From: Flavobacteriaceae bacterium
GTDB taxonomy: Bacteria; Bacteroidota; Bacteroidia; Flavobacteriales; Flavobacteriaceae
Direction of reading: 5' to 3'
Assembly: GCA_016763595.1 (NCBI GenBank)
Contig: JAESTN010000142.1
Span: 1-8,338, forward strand
Length of the DNA: 8,338 nucleotides
The position numbers and the translations under genes were made by a program. The notes beneath the pieces are model-generated. The model worked only from the letters and a program-made list of their open reading frames with translations. It had not been told where the DNA came from and did not search any database. Positions 1 to 6,654 of this stretch are shown here, piece after piece. How positions within the stretch are numbered: the stretch's first letter is position 1; each line of letters starts with the position of its first letter.

Positions 1-1276
1 GCTTTCTTAAGAAATCTTCTAAGAATTCTAATTTTTCACTTCCAAGAATTATATAATTATATCCATCAATTTTTTGATGAATTTGAAAGCCACCTTTTTC
101 TAAAGACACAATTTTAGAATTCCCCGTATATGTACCAGTCTCATTGGTAGGATCAGTAACTTTTGTTCCGTTTTGATTTACCCAATAGGATTCATCCTCA
201 TTTATAACATGGTACTTACCGTTGTGAAAAGCGCCTATTCCTTGGTATTTATTCGTTTTTAATACGGTGCCATCTAAACTACATAAAAAACCATGTAGGG
301 TATAGTCCTGGGTGTACAAAACATAAACTCCACCACCTAAATGGCCTCCAAAATTGAACCACTCTTTTCCTAACTTTACTTGGCCCTCTTTATTATACTT
401 ATCAATTTTATTTGCTTTTCTTAATTCTTTAAACAATGCTTTTTCATCTGCTATTTTAGCAAATTGCCTTGTATTTACATTATAAATATATGCCTTAAAA
501 GAATTATTTGGATACGTGACAATAGTTCCATTTCCTCTTGGCATCATAACATCTCCATAATGAGTAGACAAGGTGTTAAACGCTGAAATACTAGGTAAAA
601 GAGACGCAGATTTCGTATGTGTATTGTAACTATAAATTTTTGTTGGCTCTTTGGATTTATCTAATAATAAGATGAATCCATCATACCTTTTAACAGCCTT
701 GTAGGTATCAGCTTTCACAATAACATTTCCTAAATGGTCAATAATTCCGACAAACGCTCCGTTCTTAAAAACGGAAACATTGTTTTTATTAAAAACACCA
801 ATATCGGTAATATCCAAAGTCAATGCATCTGCTTTTTTCTGCCAAACAGTTTCTAAAGAGTCAATTCTTTTTGCTTCTTTTTCTCTTGCCAATCTAGCGT
901 TTTCTTGTTTTAACTTCTCTATCTCAATCTTTTCTAGCTCTTCTTCAATGGTTACATATAAATCCAATAGTTGTGTGTAATCTTCAGATTTTCTATTTTT
1001 TACTAATTTAAAATAGTATCGAGCATATTTTTTTGCTTCATCATAGTTCTGCAACTCAAATTGAATTAAGGTTCCTAATCTAGCAATGGATGCTCTATTA
1101 ACCGTATCTAAAAGTTTGATCGCTTTATTGAAGTTTTTTGCTGCTTCATCAATTTCTATATTGGAATAATTTTTTTGCGCTTTTCTAATGTAAACTCCTG
1201 CAATTTCTTCGTTTGTTTGACCGTGAAAAAAAGTGGAGGAGAGTATAAAAACTAGTATGAATAGTGTTTTTTTCAT
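1..1276 (-). CDS. Exported TPR/coiled-coil protein with WG-like repeats, C-terminus cut off by the window edge
   Basis: This reading frame is open from an ATG at 1276-1274 to the left window edge, giving 425 residues with no stop. I checked the frame at several points and found no frameshift. The protein begins with a signal peptide (MKKTLFILVF, then a hydrophobic stretch ending HGQ near residue 20), so it is probably exported. Residues about 22-108 are alpha-helical and TPR-like, including an EAAKNFNKAIKLL segment and an NYDEAKKYARYYFKL segment. Residues about 109-150 are highly charged and probably coiled coil (EEELEKIEIEKLKQENARLA). From about 160 the protein turns beta-rich with WG-repeat-like units such as NGAFVGIIDHLGNVIVKADTY. 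Such proteins are usually taken as interaction scaffolds and no enzyme motif is visible. It starts 66 bp behind the apbE-like gene on the same strand, so the two may share a transcript. The exact function is unknown. Its length beyond the window cannot be judged. Confidence 0.85.
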   Translation of the reverse strand, partial: MKKTLFILVFILSSTFFHGQTNEEIAGVYIRKAQKNYSNIEIDEAAKNFNKAIKLLDTVNRASIARLGTLIQFELQNYDEAKKYARYYFKLVKNRKSEDYTQLLDLYVTIEEELEKIEIEKLKQENARLAREKEAKRIDSLETVWQKKADALTLDITDIGVFNKNNVSVFKNGAFVGIIDHLGNVIVKADTYKAVKRYDGFILLLDKSKEPTKIYSYNTHTKSASLLPSISAFNTLSTHYGDVMMPRGNGTIVTYPNNSFKAYIYNVNTRQFAKIADEKALFKELRKANKIDKYNKEGQVKLGKEWFNFGGHLGGGVYVLYTQDYTLHGFLCSLDGTVLKTNKYQGIGAFHNGKYHVINEDESYWVNQNGTKVTDPTNETGTYTGNSKIVSLEKGGFQIHQKIDGYNYIILGSEKLEFLEDFLRK

Positions 1277-1342
1277 AGATAAGATGTTAAGTCAGTTCTT
1301 CTTAGTTGAGACTAGCTAATATAAGAAAAAATATAGACTCCT

Positions 1343-2323
1343 CTATTTCTTAGAGTTATACTCTTGTATGTTTCCATTTCCATCTAAAAAGAGTAATACA
1401 ACATGGACTTCTGGATTGTTTTTTAAAAAGTGCATTGTCTTTTCTAATCCCATTGCCATAAAAGCGGTCGCATAGGCATCAACATCTGCACAATCTGATT
1501 GTGATATCACAGAAGCACTTAACAGATTACTTTCTGAAGCAAATCCTGTTTTTGGGTTTACAGTGTGCACGTATTTTTTACCCTCTTTAGTAATTCTAAA
1601 CTTTCTATAGTTCCCGGAAGTTGCCATTGATTCATTTTCTAAACGAATGGTAGTTTGAAAAGATTGTGTGCCATCTGTGTTTGGTTTTTCTATAGCAACA
1701 GTCCAAAATTTTTCATTTTTATTTTTTCCTCTTGCCCTAATTTCCCCACCTATTTCAACCAAATAATTAGTGACATTTTTAGTCTCTAAAAAACGCCCAA
1801 CCACATCAACCCCAAAACCTTTGGCTATTGAATTAAAATCAAAATATATTTGAGGATCACTTTTAAATACCTTCTTGTTTTTTACAGTTATCTTGTCAAA
1901 ACCTACCAATTGCATCATCTTTAAAACAGCAACACTATCAATTTCTTTCTTTAACTCTTTAGAACCAAAACCATAGGCATTTACTAAATTACCAACCGTT
2001 GGATCAAAATAGCCATCTGTTGCAGCATAAATACGCTTCGATTTTTGCAATACCTCTTCTAAATACACATCAATAACTACAGTAGTATCTCCCTTATTAA
2101 TTTTTGAAATATCCGAAGTTGGAATATAGGTAGACAATGATTTATTCATTAAATGAAACACACTATCAATTGATTTCTGAAAGGTATTTGGCCCATCATT
2201 TAAAAAAGTAATGTGATAGGTAGTTCCAAAAACAAATCCTTCTAACTGAACAATTTGTATCTCTTTTTTTGAATTACAAGACACTAAAACAATACCCAAT
2301 AGGAGTAAAAAATACTTTTTCAT
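1343..2323 (-). CDS. apbE: FAD:protein FMN transferase (ApbE family), lipoprotein
   Basis: ApbE enzymes move FMN from FAD onto a threonine of exported or membrane redox proteins such as NqrB, NqrC and RnfG. The 326-residue length is normal for the family. The N-terminus is a lipoprotein signal with lipobox LVSC (Cys16), which places the enzyme outside the cytoplasmic membrane. Family blocks appear in order: SLSTYIPTSDIS (63-74), DPTVGNLVNAYGFG (107-120), DFNSIAKGFGVD (162-173), EIGGEIRARG (190-199), SMATSGNYR (232-240) and HTVNPKTG (253-260). In DAYATA (282-287), Asp282 and Thr286 fit the Mg-binding positions. All key positions look intact, so it should be active. It is divergent from the OmpA lipoprotein gene and stands 66 bp ahead of the exported WG-like gene. 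No Nqr or Rnf gene is in the window, so its substrate lies elsewhere. The next in-frame signals give no better start than 2323. Confidence 0.95.
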   Translation of the reverse strand: MKKYFLLLLGIVLVSCNSKKEIQIVQLEGFVFGTTYHITFLNDGPNTFQKSIDSVFHLMNKSLSTYIPTSDISKINKGDTTVVIDVYLEEVLQKSKRIYAATDGYFDPTVGNLVNAYGFGSKELKKEIDSVAVLKMMQLVGFDKITVKNKKVFKSDPQIYFDFNSIAKGFGVDVVGRFLETKNVTNYLVEIGGEIRARGKNKNEKFWTVAIEKPNTDGTQSFQTTIRLENESMATSGNYRKFRITKEGKKYVHTVNPKTGFASESNLLSASVISQSDCADVDAYATAFMAMGLEKTMHFLKNNPEVHVVLLFLDGNGNIQEYNSKK

Positions 2324-2343
2324 TCTTAAAATTATATTAAAAA

Positions 2344-2351
2344 CAAAGATA
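2344..2351 (-). promoter_or_regulatory. Promoter -7 box for apbE (TATCTTTG)
   Basis: On the minus strand the sequence reads TATCTTTG, an exact match to the Bacteroidota -7 consensus TAnnTTTG, 20 bp before the apbE start codon. No good TTG -33 element is seen 17-23 bp further upstream, so only half of the promoter is clear. The identical 10-mer CAAAGATACA (plus strand) recurs in front of the DEAD-box helicase at 5834. The short leader it implies is typical of this phylum. Confidence 0.55.
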
Positions 2352-2418
2352 CATGATTAAATACTCATAAAAACATCATAAAATATGGTTATTCGTTAAT
2401 TTTTCACATTCAATTCTT

Positions 2419-2426
2419 TACATTTG
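2419..2426 (+). promoter_or_regulatory. Promoter -7 box for the OmpA-type lipoprotein gene (TACATTTG)
   Basis: TACATTTG matches the Bacteroidota -7 consensus TAnnTTTG exactly and lies 25 bp before the ATG at 2452. The -33 element is poor: only TTCG-like sequence around 2392-2395. With the box at 2344 on the other strand it forms a divergent promoter pair in the 128-bp gap, with the two -7 boxes 67 bp apart. Confidence 0.55.
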
Positions 2427-2451
2427 CTCAACAAATAATTTTTAAGAAATA

Positions 2452-3318
2452 ATGAAAAAAGCACTTCTATCCCTAACAGTTGTTTTCTTGCTAAGTTCTT
2501 GTGTATCAAAAAAAGAATACGCATCATTAGAGGCAACACATCAAAAAACTAAAGACCAGTTATTAGCCGTAAAAACTAATTTAACTAAGTGTTTAATTAA
2601 CAACGAAAAAAATCAATCCCTTTCTACTCAGTACCAATCCAAAATTACTGACTTAGAAAGTACAGTTACAGAATTAAAGAAAGACAAAAGAAGAACCTTA
2701 GAGTTTGTAGACAACTTAACAGTACTTACGAAAGGGGCGAATGACAATATTAAAGAGACGTTGATTCAGTTGAGTAAAAAAGATCAATACATTAAATACA
2801 TAAGAAAGGCAATGACAAAGAAAGACTCTTTGAATTTAGCAATTTCTTACCACTTAACGAAAGCCTTAAAAGATGGTTTGGATGATGAAGATATTCAAAT
2901 TAAAGTAGAGAAAACAGTCGTTTTCATTTCGATCTCTGACAAGTTATTATTTAAGAGTGGTTCTTATAACGTAACAGATAAAGCATACAACGTATTGGCT
3001 AAAGTTGCTGATGTTGTAAATGCACAACCTAATATGGATGTGATGATTGAAGGTCATACAGATTCTCAAACAATTAAGAATGATGTATTAGAAGATAACT
3101 GGGATTTATCTGCTAAAAGAGCAACCTCTATTGCTAGAATCTTACAAACAAGATTTAAAGTATCACCGGGTAGATTAATTGCTGCAGGTAGATCTAGCTA
3201 TGTGCCTTTAGTTGCGAATGACACACCAGCTAACAGAGCTAAAAACAGAAGAACAAAAATTATTATCATGCCAAGATTAGATCAATTCTTTGATTTATTA
3301 GAACAAAAAGCCGAGTAA
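2452..3318 (+). CDS. OmpA-family peptidoglycan-binding lipoprotein
   Basis: This is a 288-residue outer-membrane-type lipoprotein predicted to tie the envelope to peptidoglycan. The N-terminus has a lipoprotein signal with lipobox LSSC (Cys17). Residues about 20-125 form a charged helical, probably coiled-coil spacer (for example SKITDLESTVTELKKDKRR). Residues about 150-275 are an OmpA/MotB C-terminal domain. It shows VVFISISDKLLFKSGSYNV (the usual beta strand plus 'lF.sGs' motif), IEGHTDS (199-205, with Asp204 binding diaminopimelate), NWDLSAKRA (216-224), the segment ISPGRL-like VSPGRLIAAGRS (237-248) and NRAKNRRTKI (261-270, with the conserved Arg). There is no beta-barrel domain, so it resembles Pal/MotB-like anchors rather than the OmpA porin. 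The start is supported by the signal peptide and the promoter box at 2419. It is a single-gene unit closed by the terminator at 3337. It should not be called Pal without further evidence, because no Tol genes are nearby. Confidence 0.92.
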   Translation: MKKALLSLTVVFLLSSCVSKKEYASLEATHQKTKDQLLAVKTNLTKCLINNEKNQSLSTQYQSKITDLESTVTELKKDKRRTLEFVDNLTVLTKGANDNIKETLIQLSKKDQYIKYIRKAMTKKDSLNLAISYHLTKALKDGLDDEDIQIKVEKTVVFISISDKLLFKSGSYNVTDKAYNVLAKVADVVNAQPNMDVMIEGHTDSQTIKNDVLEDNWDLSAKRATSIARILQTRFKVSPGRLIAAGRSSYVPLVANDTPANRAKNRRTKIIIMPRLDQFFDLLEQKAE

Positions 3319-3336
3319 TTTTTTACTACATATTTT

Positions 3337-3367
3337 AAAAGCCCGTTTCTATGAAGCGGGCTTTTTT
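3337..3367 (+). terminator. Intrinsic terminator after the OmpA-type lipoprotein gene
   Basis: A near-perfect hairpin pairs AAAAGCCCGTTTC (3337-3349) with GAAGCGGGCTTTT (3353-3365). That is 13 pairs including one T-G wobble, around a three-base TAT loop. It is followed by a run of six T (3362-3367). It sits 19 bp behind the stop codon. The opposite strand also begins with an A/T-rich run, but no minus-strand gene ends here, so it serves the plus strand. Confidence 0.93.
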
Positions 3368-3386
3368 ATTTGATACAAGTTTGGTA

Positions 3387-3418
3387 TTTGTTGATCCTAA
3401 CCTTTTCCATTATCTTAG
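3387..3418 (+). promoter_or_regulatory. Candidate promoter for the AlkB-like gene
   Basis: The -33 element could be TTTG at 3387-3390 or TTG at 3391-3393. The -7 box TATCTTAG at 3411-3418 matches TAnnTTTG in all but one position. The spacing is 20 or 17 bp, within the accepted range for Bacteroidota promoters. It lies between the terminator and the ATG at 3451, and a promoter is needed here because the upstream gene is terminated. The imperfect -7 box keeps confidence moderate. Confidence 0.4.
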
Positions 3419-3450
3419 CTAGAAAAACTATTTAAAAGGCACTTCTTCAA

Positions 3451-4044
3451 ATGCAAACAAAACTCCCCATAGATTGTGATGTTCAATATTACGAAAGCTA
3501 TATTGAAGAAGAGCAAGCAACTCAACTCTTTGAATTCATCTCAAAAGTTATGAATACAGACAATCACCAAATGCAATTAGAAAATGGAGAGCTCTTTGAA
3601 ATGAACATAGGAAGATGCCTTTTTTTAGAGGAACATCTTTGGGACTTGCCATGCTTTATGGAAGTTCATGGTGAAAAAATTTCATGGCCTAAACCATTAT
3701 TATATTACAAGCAAAAAATTGAAAAAATAACTGGTAAAAAGTTTGATGTAGGTTCTGTTTCCTATTATAAAGATGGTACAAAAGAAGTAACATACCATGT
3801 AGATTACCCGTATTTTGGTAATGTTGATTACATCCCTTCCTTAAGTTTGGGAGCTACGCGTACATTTGGATTAAAAAACATAGAAAATGCTTCTGATGAG
3901 CTCCAAATCCCTTTAAAAAATGGAGATGTACTTATTATGGGGCCAGATTGTCAATACACCTACGAGCATGCCATTTTAATCGACTCAGAAATTACACAGC
4001 CCAGAATAAATATTACTTTTTGGCAGCTAAATAAGTACATTTAA
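3451..4044 (+). CDS. AlkB-like 2-oxoglutarate/Fe(II)-dependent dioxygenase
   Basis: This 197-residue protein fits the AlkB/ALKBH2-3 group, whose members remove alkyl groups from DNA or RNA bases by oxidation. The jelly-roll signature is present. The iron ligands are HVD (His116 and Asp118) and His173 in YEHAI. SLSLGATRTFGL (130-141) matches the usual 'SLG..R.F' strand, and GDVLIMGPDCQYTYEH (158-173) matches the 'GdllvM.g..q..w.H' block. PRINITFW (184-191) matches the final strand. Two positions that normally bind 2-oxoglutarate differ. E. coli AlkB Asn120 of NxY aligns with Ser104 in SYYKDG, and Arg210 of RYNLTFR aligns with Trp191. Arg185 and Asn187 (E. coli Arg204 and Asn206) and Tyr106 are kept. 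It may therefore be a divergent subfamily with altered activity or substrate. It is a single-gene unit that converges on the minus-strand block 45 bp away. There is no neighbouring ada or alkA gene, and no sign of an adaptive-response operon. Confidence 0.85.
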   Translation: MQTKLPIDCDVQYYESYIEEEQATQLFEFISKVMNTDNHQMQLENGELFEMNIGRCLFLEEHLWDLPCFMEVHGEKISWPKPLLYYKQKIEKITGKKFDVGSVSYYKDGTKEVTYHVDYPYFGNVDYIPSLSLGATRTFGLKNIENASDELQIPLKNGDVLIMGPDCQYTYEHAILIDSEITQPRINITFWQLNKYI

Positions 4045-4089
4045 GAATCGCTATATTTTTCTAAAAAGCACTGTAGAAATTTCGAAAGC

Positions 4090-4455
4090 CTACTCCAAGA
4101 CCTTAATAAAATCTTCAAAAGCCACATAATAGGGCTGGTCTTTAAACACTGGATTGTCTACACTTTCTGCGTTGGCAATACCAACTCCAGCAAACCAAAC
4201 CTTGGCATTTTGCTTTTTAGCATGTGCTTTAAAAGTTTCCATCCATAAGACATCGTAGTCTTCTGGAGATTGAATGTTATTCGTAGTTTTTACCAATACA
4301 AAAATGGTAGGTTCTCCTTTTTTAAACAAGACAAACTGCGGATGCTTTTTTAATTCGCTATTAATAGCCACAAACTCATAGCCCATTACTTGTAGTTTTT
4401 TTCCTACAATATTCATCCCTAAATTATGCAATTCTTGCGCGGTTAGCACCTGCAT
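4090..4455 (-). CDS. Small conserved Bacteroidota protein, translationally coupled to the helicase
   Basis: This 121-residue protein has no signal peptide or membrane segment and looks cytoplasmic. It has an alpha/beta pattern: LTAQELHNLGMNIVGKKLQ (4-22) is followed by alternating strands and helices (FVLFKKGEPTIFVLVKT, VLWMETFKAHAKKQNAK, VWFAGVGIANAE) and ends PYYVAFEDFIKVLE. From memory, similar ~120-residue flavobacterial proteins with the 'QELHNLAMNIVGK...NSELKKNPQFV...GVGLANAE' pattern are often labelled Na+-NQR subunit F because relatives sit near nqrF. This protein has no FAD, ferredoxin or NADH-binding motif, so that label should not be used here. The pattern of hydrophobic strands is faintly like restriction-endonuclease-fold or Mrr-like small domains, but I see no catalytic motif. 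Its ATG overlaps the helicase stop codon by one base (TAATG), so translation is probably coupled. Function unknown. Confidence 0.85.
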   Translation of the reverse strand: MQVLTAQELHNLGMNIVGKKLQVMGYEFVAINSELKKHPQFVLFKKGEPTIFVLVKTTNNIQSPEDYDVLWMETFKAHAKKQNAKVWFAGVGIANAESVDNPVFKDQPYYVAFEDFIKVLE

Positions 4456-5816
4456 TATTTTTTCTTTTTGTTGTGCTTGTTGTAGTTTTTATCGCCACGA
4501 GTTTTTGGCTTCTTGTATTTCTTTGCAATTTCTCTTCTATAAGAACCTCCTTGGTTTGTTTGGCTGTTCTTTTCACTCTTTTCGTGAAATGCAGGACCTG
4601 GAACATATTCTAAACTCGTTCTGTTTTTAGAACCCTCTCTATCTTCTCTTGGTCTTTCGTCTTCAGTTAAAATTTCAGAAATTTCTACTTCTTCAGGAAG
4701 TGCTACTTTCGGAATTTCATAATTCATTAGCTCTTCAATAGCAGTCTTATCCTCTAGCTCTTTTGCTGTTGAAAATAAGATGGACTGACCTTCTTTTTCT
4801 GCTCTACCAGTTCTACCTATCCTATGCATGTAATTTTCTGGAAAGTTTGGTGTGTCAAAATTAATTACATGACTTACACCATCAAAATCCAATCCACGAG
4901 CCATTACATCTGTAGCAACCAATATCCTGTTCTTTCCTTCGTCAAATTGACGAATAGAACGGATTCTATAATTCTGTGTTTTATTAGAGTGAATTAGGCA
5001 AATCTCTTCTGCAAAAGATTCATCTAAAGAGTTAAACAATAAATCTGCCGTTCTTTTAAACCCTGCAAAAACCAGTACTTTAGTATAGGTTTCTTTATCT
5101 CTCAAAAAATGATTTAACAAATTAACTTTGGTGAAAAAATTTGGAACATCATAACATTGTTGCGAAATATTATCTAGCGGTGTTCCACTTAGAGCTACCG
5201 AAACTTTTTCTGGTGACTTAAAGAAGTCAGTAATCAATGCATCAACATCTTCTGTCATGGTTGCAGAAAACATAATATTCTGTCTTCTTACTGGTAAAAT
5301 ATCAAAAATATTTAACAGTTGGAATCGGAACCCTAAATCTAACATTACATCCACCTCATCAATCACCAGTTTCTGGATGTTTTTAAAGTTTAATGCTTTA
5401 CTTAATGCCAAATCGTATACTCTCCCTGGTGTTGCAACAATAATATCTGTTCCTTGAGCTATGGCTCTTTTTTGGGTATTAATATTTGTACCACCATAGA
5501 CACCTTCAACTCTCAAAGTAATATACTTTGCTAATTTTTCGATTTCTTCAACCACTTGCAATACCAATTCTCTTGTTGGTACCAACACCAAAATTTTTGG
5601 ATGCTTTTCTGTAGAATATTTTAAATCCGTTATAAGCGGCATCATATAGGCAAAGGTTTTCCCTGTACCTGTTTGTGCAATTCCAACTACATCTTTTCCC
5701 GATCTAACCACAGAAAAGGTTTGTTCTTGAATAGGTGTTGGATGTACAAATCCTAAGTCTTCAACGGCGTTTAATAGTTGAGCGGATAAGTTTAAGTCTT
5801 TAAATGTAGTTTGCAT
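4455..5816 (-). CDS. DEAD-box ATP-dependent RNA helicase (RhlE-like) with DEVD motif II
   Basis: This 453-residue protein unwinds or remodels RNA duplexes with ATP, in ribosome assembly or RNA decay. All motifs are in order: Q motif FVHPTPIQ (23-30), Walker A AQTGTGKT (47-54), PTREL (80-84), GG (108-109), TPGR (129-132), motif II DEVD (153-156), SAT (184-186), the motif IV region VLVFAGFKR (247-255), motif V ATDVMARGLD (301-310) and motif VI HRIGRTGR (331-338). Motif II is DEVD rather than DEAD. Only the third residue differs, so the catalytic Asp and Glu remain and activity is expected. Residues after about 385 are low-complexity, charged and end in a lysine-rich tail, suited to RNA binding. 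A TATCTTTG promoter box lies 17 bp upstream in the short gap behind the hydrolase gene. It is followed directly by the 121-residue gene through a TAATG overlap. Within the family, RhlE-like is my best guess. CsdA/DeaD is less likely because its long C-terminal RNA-binding domain is missing. Confidence 0.95.
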   Translation of the reverse strand: MQTTFKDLNLSAQLLNAVEDLGFVHPTPIQEQTFSVVRSGKDVVGIAQTGTGKTFAYMMPLITDLKYSTEKHPKILVLVPTRELVLQVVEEIEKLAKYITLRVEGVYGGTNINTQKRAIAQGTDIIVATPGRVYDLALSKALNFKNIQKLVIDEVDVMLDLGFRFQLLNIFDILPVRRQNIMFSATMTEDVDALITDFFKSPEKVSVALSGTPLDNISQQCYDVPNFFTKVNLLNHFLRDKETYTKVLVFAGFKRTADLLFNSLDESFAEEICLIHSNKTQNYRIRSIRQFDEGKNRILVATDVMARGLDFDGVSHVINFDTPNFPENYMHRIGRTGRAEKEGQSILFSTAKELEDKTAIEELMNYEIPKVALPEEVEISEILTEDERPREDREGSKNRTSLEYVPGPAFHEKSEKNSQTNQGGSYRREIAKKYKKPKTRGDKNYNKHNKKKK

Positions 5817-5833
5817 ACTAAAAATTTATGGCG

Positions 5834-5841
5834 CAAAGATA
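5834..5841 (-). promoter_or_regulatory. Promoter -7 box for the helicase pair (TATCTTTG)
   Basis: On the minus strand TATCTTTG matches the Bacteroidota -7 consensus TAnnTTTG exactly. It lies in the 43-bp gap between the hydrolase stop (5860) and the helicase start (5816). No TTG -33 element is seen at the right distance, and that region would lie inside the end of the hydrolase gene. It suggests that the helicase and its small partner can be transcribed separately from the hydrolases. Confidence 0.5.
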
Positions 5842-5859
5842 CACTTAATAAAAATGTTG

Positions 5860-6654
5860 CTAGTCTAAAATTACTTTTAAAGCATCGGTATATTTTTTAA
5901 AACCTCTTACATTATGATGTGTGCCATTTTCCAAGAAAATAAGCTTTTTATTTTCACCTTTAATTAAGCGATACAATTGTTGACTTCCTTTCGCTGGCGT
6001 TACTTTATCTTCTGTTCCATGAAAGATAGTAATTGCACTTTTAATCTTAGGAATTAACAAATGTGTTTTGAATTTAAAGTTTAATACAAACTTCGGAATT
6101 ACTTTGTATTTATGGTTTGCAGCATTGTGTAAACTATAAAAAGGCGCTTCTAAAACAACATGTTTAGGGGTGTTTTCTGATGCTACTTTAGCAGCAAACG
6201 TAGTTCCTAAAGAATACCCATAAACAACTATGTTGTCTTCTGAAAACTGTTTTTTAAGATGTTGATAACTCAGCAAGGCATCTTCATACATTTTGATTTC
6301 ATTAAAAGTTCCTGTACTTTTTCCATACCCTCTGTAATCTAGCACAAAAACATCGTAATTGTATTGCGTAAAATAAGAAGTAAATTCTCCCCAACGCTTT
6401 AAATTCCCTTGATTTCCATGAAAGAATAAAATAACTCCTTTCGGGTTTTCTGCTTTTATATGTAGTGCATTTATCGTTTCATTATCTGAAGTAGTTAAAT
6501 TAACTTCTTCAAAGTCAAACGCAAATTTATAGCGATAACTAGCTTCTATTTCTTCGGATAAGAAAATTAATTTTTCTTGAAAAATATGTAGAATTCCCAT
6601 AAGCAATAAATATACTGATAGTAATGCTATTATGCCCCCTTTAAATCGTTTCAT
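5860..6654 (-). CDS. Membrane-anchored alpha/beta hydrolase (ABHD12/13/17-like), paralogue 1
   Basis: This 264-residue serine hydrolase has an N-terminal hydrophobic anchor (about residues 7-24, GGIIALLSVYLLLMGILH) and a catalytic domain probably on the periplasmic side. The oxyanion-hole motif is HGNQGN (79-84). DYRGYGKSTG (106-115) is the classic loop of this subfamily. The nucleophile is Ser148 in GYSLG (146-150), the acid is Asp216 in HGTEDK, and the base is His246 or His247 in GTHH. The triad is complete, so an esterase, thioesterase or lipase-type activity is plausible, but the substrate is not predictable. Its ATG overlaps the stop of the upstream paralogue as ATGA, a sign of an operon with coupled translation. 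The two proteins align over nearly their whole length, which indicates tandem duplication. Confidence 0.93.
   Translation of the reverse strand: MKRFKGGIIALLSVYLLLMGILHIFQEKLIFLSEEIEASYRYKFAFDFEEVNLTTSDNETINALHIKAENPKGVILFFHGNQGNLKRWGEFTSYFTQYNYDVFVLDYRGYGKSTGTFNEIKMYEDALLSYQHLKKQFSEDNIVVYGYSLGTTFAAKVASENTPKHVVLEAPFYSLHNAANHKYKVIPKFVLNFKFKTHLLIPKIKSAITIFHGTEDKVTPAKGSQQLYRLIKGENKKLIFLENGTHHNVRGFKKYTDALKVILD

Noticed and set aside
780..980. A 66-codon open frame on the plus strand
   Set aside because: It lies wholly antisense to the well-supported exported WG-like gene, has a Ser/Phe-rich composition typical of a reversed coiled-coil gene, and shows no recognisable family.
1302..1319. Inverted repeat TTAGTT/AGCTAA between apbE and the WG-like gene, as an operator or terminator
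   Set aside because: Six pairs including a wobble, in AT-rich DNA. It is likely to occur by chance and has no T run.
4058..4079. Hairpin TTTCTA/TAGAAA between the convergent AlkB-like gene and the small-protein gene, as a possible terminator
   Set aside because: Only six mostly AT pairs with a 10-base loop and no following T run on either strand.
4090..4455. Labelling the 121-residue protein as Na+-NQR subunit F
   Set aside because: It has no ferredoxin, FAD or NADH-binding motif and no membrane segment. The name probably spread from neighbouring genes in other genomes.
4424..4606. A 60-codon minus-strand frame over the helicase C-terminus
   Set aside because: It overlaps the lysine-rich tail of the helicase in another frame, and its basic, repetitive composition follows from that.
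5257..5457. A 66-codon plus-strand frame inside the helicase gene
   Set aside because: It is antisense to helicase motifs Ib to III and has no family resemblance.
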